Source of the DNA: Paguma larvata
Taxonomy: Eukaryota; Chordata; Mammalia; Carnivora; Viverridae
DNA length: 64,000 nt
Assembly (NCBI GenBank): GCA_030068075.1
Contig: CM057826.1
Coordinates: 72,513,312-72,577,311 of the forward strand
Reading direction: 5' to 3'
Every line of letters starts with the position of its first letter. Position 1 is the first letter of the stretch. Positions 41,301-47,300 of the stretch are shown here, one piece after another. A model generated the notes under the pieces. It was not told the origin of the DNA. It made no database searches and saw only the letters and a list, made by a program, of their open reading frames with translations. Both the position numbers and the translations under genes were made by a program.

Positions 41301-44300
41301 CTGAAAGTATAAGGATGGTTGTTGGGAGATAAATCAGGAAGTTATTTCATTTTTTTCTTTTTTTTTCAGGAGAAAGATATAGGCTTGAAATAGGCTGGTG
41401 GTTAGAAAGAGCTAAAAAATATATTTTTAAAAATCACAGTATTTGATTATTGGCTCTGGGCCATGAGGAAAAGGAAGGCATCAAGGGTGCCGCTTTTCAC
41501 ATTCTGGGCTTGAGCACTGCATGATGGTGGATGACAGTTCCACTTGTGATGAGGAGCACCAGGGAAGGAGCACTCTTTGTGCAAAATAGGAACCTAAGTC
41601 TAGAGCTGATGTCTTATAAGAATGTTGTGAAGTCAAAATAATGAATTTAGAAGTCATAAGAGATAGTGGAAGCTGCCTTTTTACATTTTGGAAGAGTACT
41701 AACAAATTTTTGTTTATTCCATGATATTCTTAAATACCATATCATAGCCTTACTTATTAGACAAGATACAAAAAACCATTCACTTCATTCATATTTCAAG
41801 TATTTTTAATACAAAGCTATTATTTATTTTGTGCTATTCATTTAACTGATGGAAAATCCTGGGAATCATTAATCTTTTCATCTTGTTTTGTGTATCAGAA
41901 CTAAAGATACAAAAATCCTTTTTTTTAAAAGTTTATTTATTTTGGGACAGAGAGAGAGAGAGTAAGAGAGAGAGGGAGAGAGAGAATCCCAAGCAGGCTC
42001 CATGCTCAGTGCCAAGCCTGACATGGGTCTCGATCTCATGACTGAGAAATCATGACCCGAACTGAAATCAAGACTCGGAAGCTCCTGAGCCACCCAGGCG
42101 TTCCCATTTACATATATGCTTCTTAATAACGATACTTATAAATTATGGTCAGCTGTATATATGCTTAGAAAGCAATGATAACCCATGTAAGAAAACTACA
42201 TGTGCTAAATGAAGCAGAAAACTCAATTATAGTTAGGGATAATATTAATATTTCCATTTATACTAAGACCTATACTAAAGTGTAGTTCTAAAATGTGACA
42301 CTTTCTTTTTCCTACCTTAAGAATCTGTTTATTAGAGAAATGTAAATTCTCTTTTTTTAAAAAAAAATACATTATCTTTTGAGGATTGGTTAATTTGTTT
42401 TCATTTTCCTAGTAGCAAATATTTGAAGAAAGAATATATATTTCTACCAGGTTGCTATAGATGAAATTATTTTTTTTGCAAAATAGTCACAAAATATTGT
42501 ACAATGCTACATTTTAGTATATTGAGTTAGTTTGGAGGAAAATATTGGTCATACTAGTTCATTGTTCAAGTTCTAGAGCAAAGAAACAATGGTAAACAAA
42601 GAGTTTATTTAAAATAAAATGTAGCTCTTATTTTTTACTTCCTAAAATGTTCAATGGTTTATTATTTTTTATTGTATTTTCAATTTTTTTTCCAAACTAA
42701 TATGTGGTCTTATGCATTTTTTTAAACAAATACTCGGTTTGACCAATAGGAAATACAGAGAGCTTCATTTTTTATATTTGGGAAAGTTATTTTTGTTTAT
42801 TTTAGCTTTTGAATAGTGCAGGTAACAGAGGTCCAGCAGGACAGAGAAGGCTCTCTCAAATTAGGATAATTTGAGCAAGGTTGAAGAAAGTAGCTATTTA
42901 AAATGTGGGTGGAGTATAAGAATCATGAGATATAGTGCAGTACCTCTGGTCTGTTACCACTTGCCCAAAGGAAAACAGGGGTAGGAAGGAAAGAGACCTG
43001 TAGAGAGGACTGCTTTGCCTAGGGACCCAGTCAGCCTGATTTAACTCTGTGGGCAGAGAATCTGGGAAGAAACACCTTGACCTCACTCTCCTTCCTCACT
43101 CTGGAGTACCCAATTGGCAAACTGTGATTAGAAGCCAGAAGGCAAGAGAGCCTATTGATGTAGCACCTTTAGATCAGTCTCCCAAGACAGAGATAAAGGT
43201 AGAGAAATGTAAAGAGTGGATTTCAGAGGGACAAAAGGAGAAATCTAAAGTAGTGCGTGTGCACCTCAAAATGGAAAAAGGTAAGTGTGAAAGTTAGTGC
43301 TAAGTTTTTTTTTTTTCACCAAAGGGAAAAAAAGGCTGGGGCAGAGGGTCTGGTCCATAATGTTTCCTCTTTATGAAGAGCAAGAAGCTTTGGATCAGTT
43401 GGCAAGGGTCAGGTTATGAAGAAATTGAAGGAATTTTACTTCTTTAATTCATCCAGATTGAACTCTGTTAACTGGCTGAAGATTTTTAGTTGAATTGATG
43501 CACAGTTTAAAAAAAAAAGGAAAGAAAGAAAAACGTAGTAATAATAATAATAGTAACCTAGCAAGCATTTTTTAAAGCTATTAATAACGTTTGATAATAT
43601 CATTACTCTTCGCTCACAGGATTGTATCCGACAACGAACGTTCTTTGGCCTTGGGTTTGACCTTTGTGTTTTTGAGAATATTTGGTATGGACTTTTGGCA
43701 ATCTTTTATTACACTGAATTGTTGATTTTTTGATATGTGTGTCTACATGTATATTTAGAATTTCAAAAGAATAATGGTAAACTGACACAAAACAAGTGAA
43801 TGGGGGAGCTGCTTTGCAGTATTCAGGAGACAATATTTATGTAAAAAACCTATCCTGTCATATAAGATACGCATTAGTATTATATTTGATCAGATGGGAC
43901 AGCCTATTTGGTTAGATGTATGTTCATGAATCTCATCCAAGTGGTTTGGTAAGCTGAAATAAAACACATAACAACAACATTGCTTGCATAGTTGGGAAAT
44001 CACTAACCTACATTAGTACTTTTAAACATTTTCATTACCAAAGACTGAATCTGATGTTTTTAAGAATTTATAGCCAAAGAAAAAAATTGTTTTTTCTGAG
44101 GGTAATGCACTCTGTACTTCAGACTTTCTTAAAATAGCTGTAACTAGCTTTCAAATCTAAATCATTTCCTTATGACCGTATTAGCACCCCTGATTCAAAA
44201 TTTGATTAAAAACATTGATGGGGTAAGGAAATAAGATTGAATGGATTGAAGACTGAAAGATATATAATATAATGGAGTCAAGCACATAGAAAAATTTAAG

Positions 44301-47300
44301 TGTGGCTTTGATGGGGACCAGAAAAATAATTCTATACCTGGATCAATAAATGGGGTTACAATTGGCTTTTTAATTAGGAAAAATTAGCGCTTATTTTTAT
44401 GTGAACGACGGCCCACTAGATAAGGACAGATTTGTAATGGAAGGCAGAACCTAAGAAACAGCAAGTACATAAACAGTTTATACATGAGAAAGGAAGCTAG
44501 TGAGACTTATACATTTTTGTTGGAAGAGGGTGAAATAAGGTGATACTTTAGCTACTGACTGCCTCTATATCTAACAGTATTTTGCCAACAGATAATTTGA
44601 AGCAGAGGGTAGGTATTATCTGATTTACGTTTAAGAGATAACTCTGCTTTTGGAGGGAAAAATATTTATAGAAGATAAATGTGAGGGGAAAAAAGGCTTT
44701 TGCGGCAGTCTAAGTCAGAATTATATTCAACTGGATTCTGGAAGTTGTGAAAGAGACAGAGAAGTCAACATATCCAAGATGTGTTTAGAGTTAGTGTCCT
44801 GAAGATTTATCATGGATTGGAAAAATATAAAGGAAAATAGAAAAAAAAAATGAATAGTAGACTTAGGTTTTTCACCTTGAATGAAAAAAAAAAAAAAACA
44901 GACTGCCAGCACTCAATCAGATTGGGGAAATTGGCCGTCTTTGATTGTGATTTTGGATTAGTGATCTTTGGCAGGAGTCAAGAGTCATGAACCATGAGGG
45001 CCCTGATATAAGGAAGAATGTAAAGACATGCTAGTTCTGAGATTCCAGTTCTAATGTCTTTGGCTTTAAAAAAAAATGACTTTTAATTCACTTTTAGCTG
45101 AAATTGTTGCTGAGGAGATGTTGTCTCTGAGAGTATACAGAGATTTACCCCTGTAAAGGCAGTACACAACTGTCCTTCTGGATATGAAGTCCTCTGAATC
45201 TAGTGATGCTACAAACATATCAAAGCATTTACATTCTCAGTTATTTCTCTCAATAACTTGTTAAATAACAGATGTACACTGCATTACAAAACTAAGGTTT
45301 CATTGACTGAAAATGTAGAAAACATTAAAACATAAACTACATGTATATCCTTTTAAAAATATGAAAGCTACTAATTTTTTATCCTTACAGGAATAAGGAT
45401 TTTTTAAAAATACAGTCATTGTTTACAGTTTTTAATAATCCTACTTATAAGTAAATTCTTAGATAATTTTAAATGTTATCTTTAAATGTGATGATGACTA
45501 AATATATGAGGTTAATTTTAGAATAAAAATCATACTCATCCTAACCTGTAGTGTTTTCATGGAGAATTTATAATTACTGCATTTTTCATAGGGACTATAC
45601 CTGGACCAATAGCTTTTAAAATAGCAGGAGATCATTCTTGTATCTTTTGGGAGACTGACTACTGTGAGATAAAAGGAAATTGTTGGATCTATAACAAGAA
45701 AAAAATGGCCTACCTAATGGTAGGAATATGTAAGTGATACCTATTAAAGAATTACAGAAAAGTAAAATTGTTTAAAAATATATAGTTGTTTATAATAATA
45801 TATAGTAATAATAGACTCTGAACAAATCAATATTATGATGTTCAAAAAGACTTATTAAATAGAAAGTATTTTAGAAACTAAAGGATTATAGTATTTATAT
45901 GAATATTTGAGTCACTGCATTATATACACACTTGTTTTATGTTATTCTTGAATAAAGGGTGGTAATTAGCAAAATTTCAATCTGGGAAGTAATTTTGTCC
46001 ATATGCGTGTACGGTCAAGTTGCTTGACCTTGTGACACTTTCCATTTCCATAGTAAAAGGTTGGATAATTAAAACATTTTTTTTCACATCCCCAAAGAAC
46101 ATCAGGATACTCTTACCCTACTTATATGTGAGTTTCACAGTCTCTTTTGCTTAATGATGTAACAATCCACCTAGCAAGTATTCACTATGTATTGAATAAA
46201 TAAAGAAATGAGTAATTGGGATACTATGGTGGTATGAGCTATGTTATGGTCAGTTTTGAGAAAGTCTAGATAGGCTTGTATCACTTTGGAAAATTCACTA
46301 TATCTTGCTGGATTTCACTTCATTCGTCGGTAAAATGAGGATGTTGGAGTACATAATTTCTGAAGTCTTAATCTGTGCTAACATCTAATGATTTTATTGT
46401 ATAGATGTCAATATGATAAATATTTAAAAGTGTTTATATGTTTTGTGATTTTAATGAGCAGTTCATTAATTCAAAGAAACATAATGACATACTCTAATAT
46501 TTCACAGTAACAAATACCTCTGTGATAAACAGTATATAGTGGTACCTTGTAATTCAGAAGTAAATTATCCAGCCAGCTTAGTCGACACTGAACACTGAGT
46601 AAAGTAAAATTGTAAAAAACAATTAAAAAGGAAAATATGACACTTAAGAAGTCAAAATTAATTTCTCAGAGATAATTCAACAAAACTAGGCTTTGTTCTT
46701 AAGGAAGTCCTCTTAAGACAGTGCTGAGCCTTTTAATTTTTATTTTAGATATATCTGTAACATGCTTATCTATTTTCAAACACAACACATAATTGAGAAA
46801 GCTGGTGAACTGCTTAGAGATTGTGCTAAGGAGCTACTAAAAGGAGTTAAAATAATAAAGGATACAAGAAATTAGAGTCAGAAAGGGCAAACAGAAGAAA
46901 CTGAAATAGGAATATGTTTTTGTGGTAGCTTAGTGTAAACCAGTCCATTTTAAAGTTCTTATCATCAAAAGAAATAATTAATAGACAATCATAGTATAGA
47001 AGGCAAAATGTAAAAAGGAACAAATGTCCAAACTATATAAAGAACTCCCACATATCAATAATAAGCAAAGGGTGGACAGTGGAAAAATGGACAAAAGACT
47101 TATAAGAACTCTTCATAAATTTAATAATCAGATAGTCAATAAACAATGGAATGGATAAATAAATTGTGATAAAATCAACAATGGAATAGTATATAGCAAT
47201 GAAAACAGAGTACACAACTACATAAAATATGGATTAATCATACAAACATAATTTTGAAACAAAGAAATTAGAAAAAACTGAGTATGCACTGTATGATTCC

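Noticed and set aside
43049..43297. 82-residue lysine/glutamate-rich ORF before the 65-nt exon
   Set aside because: Sits in a repeat-like block, and splicing it in is not supported by phase or homology.
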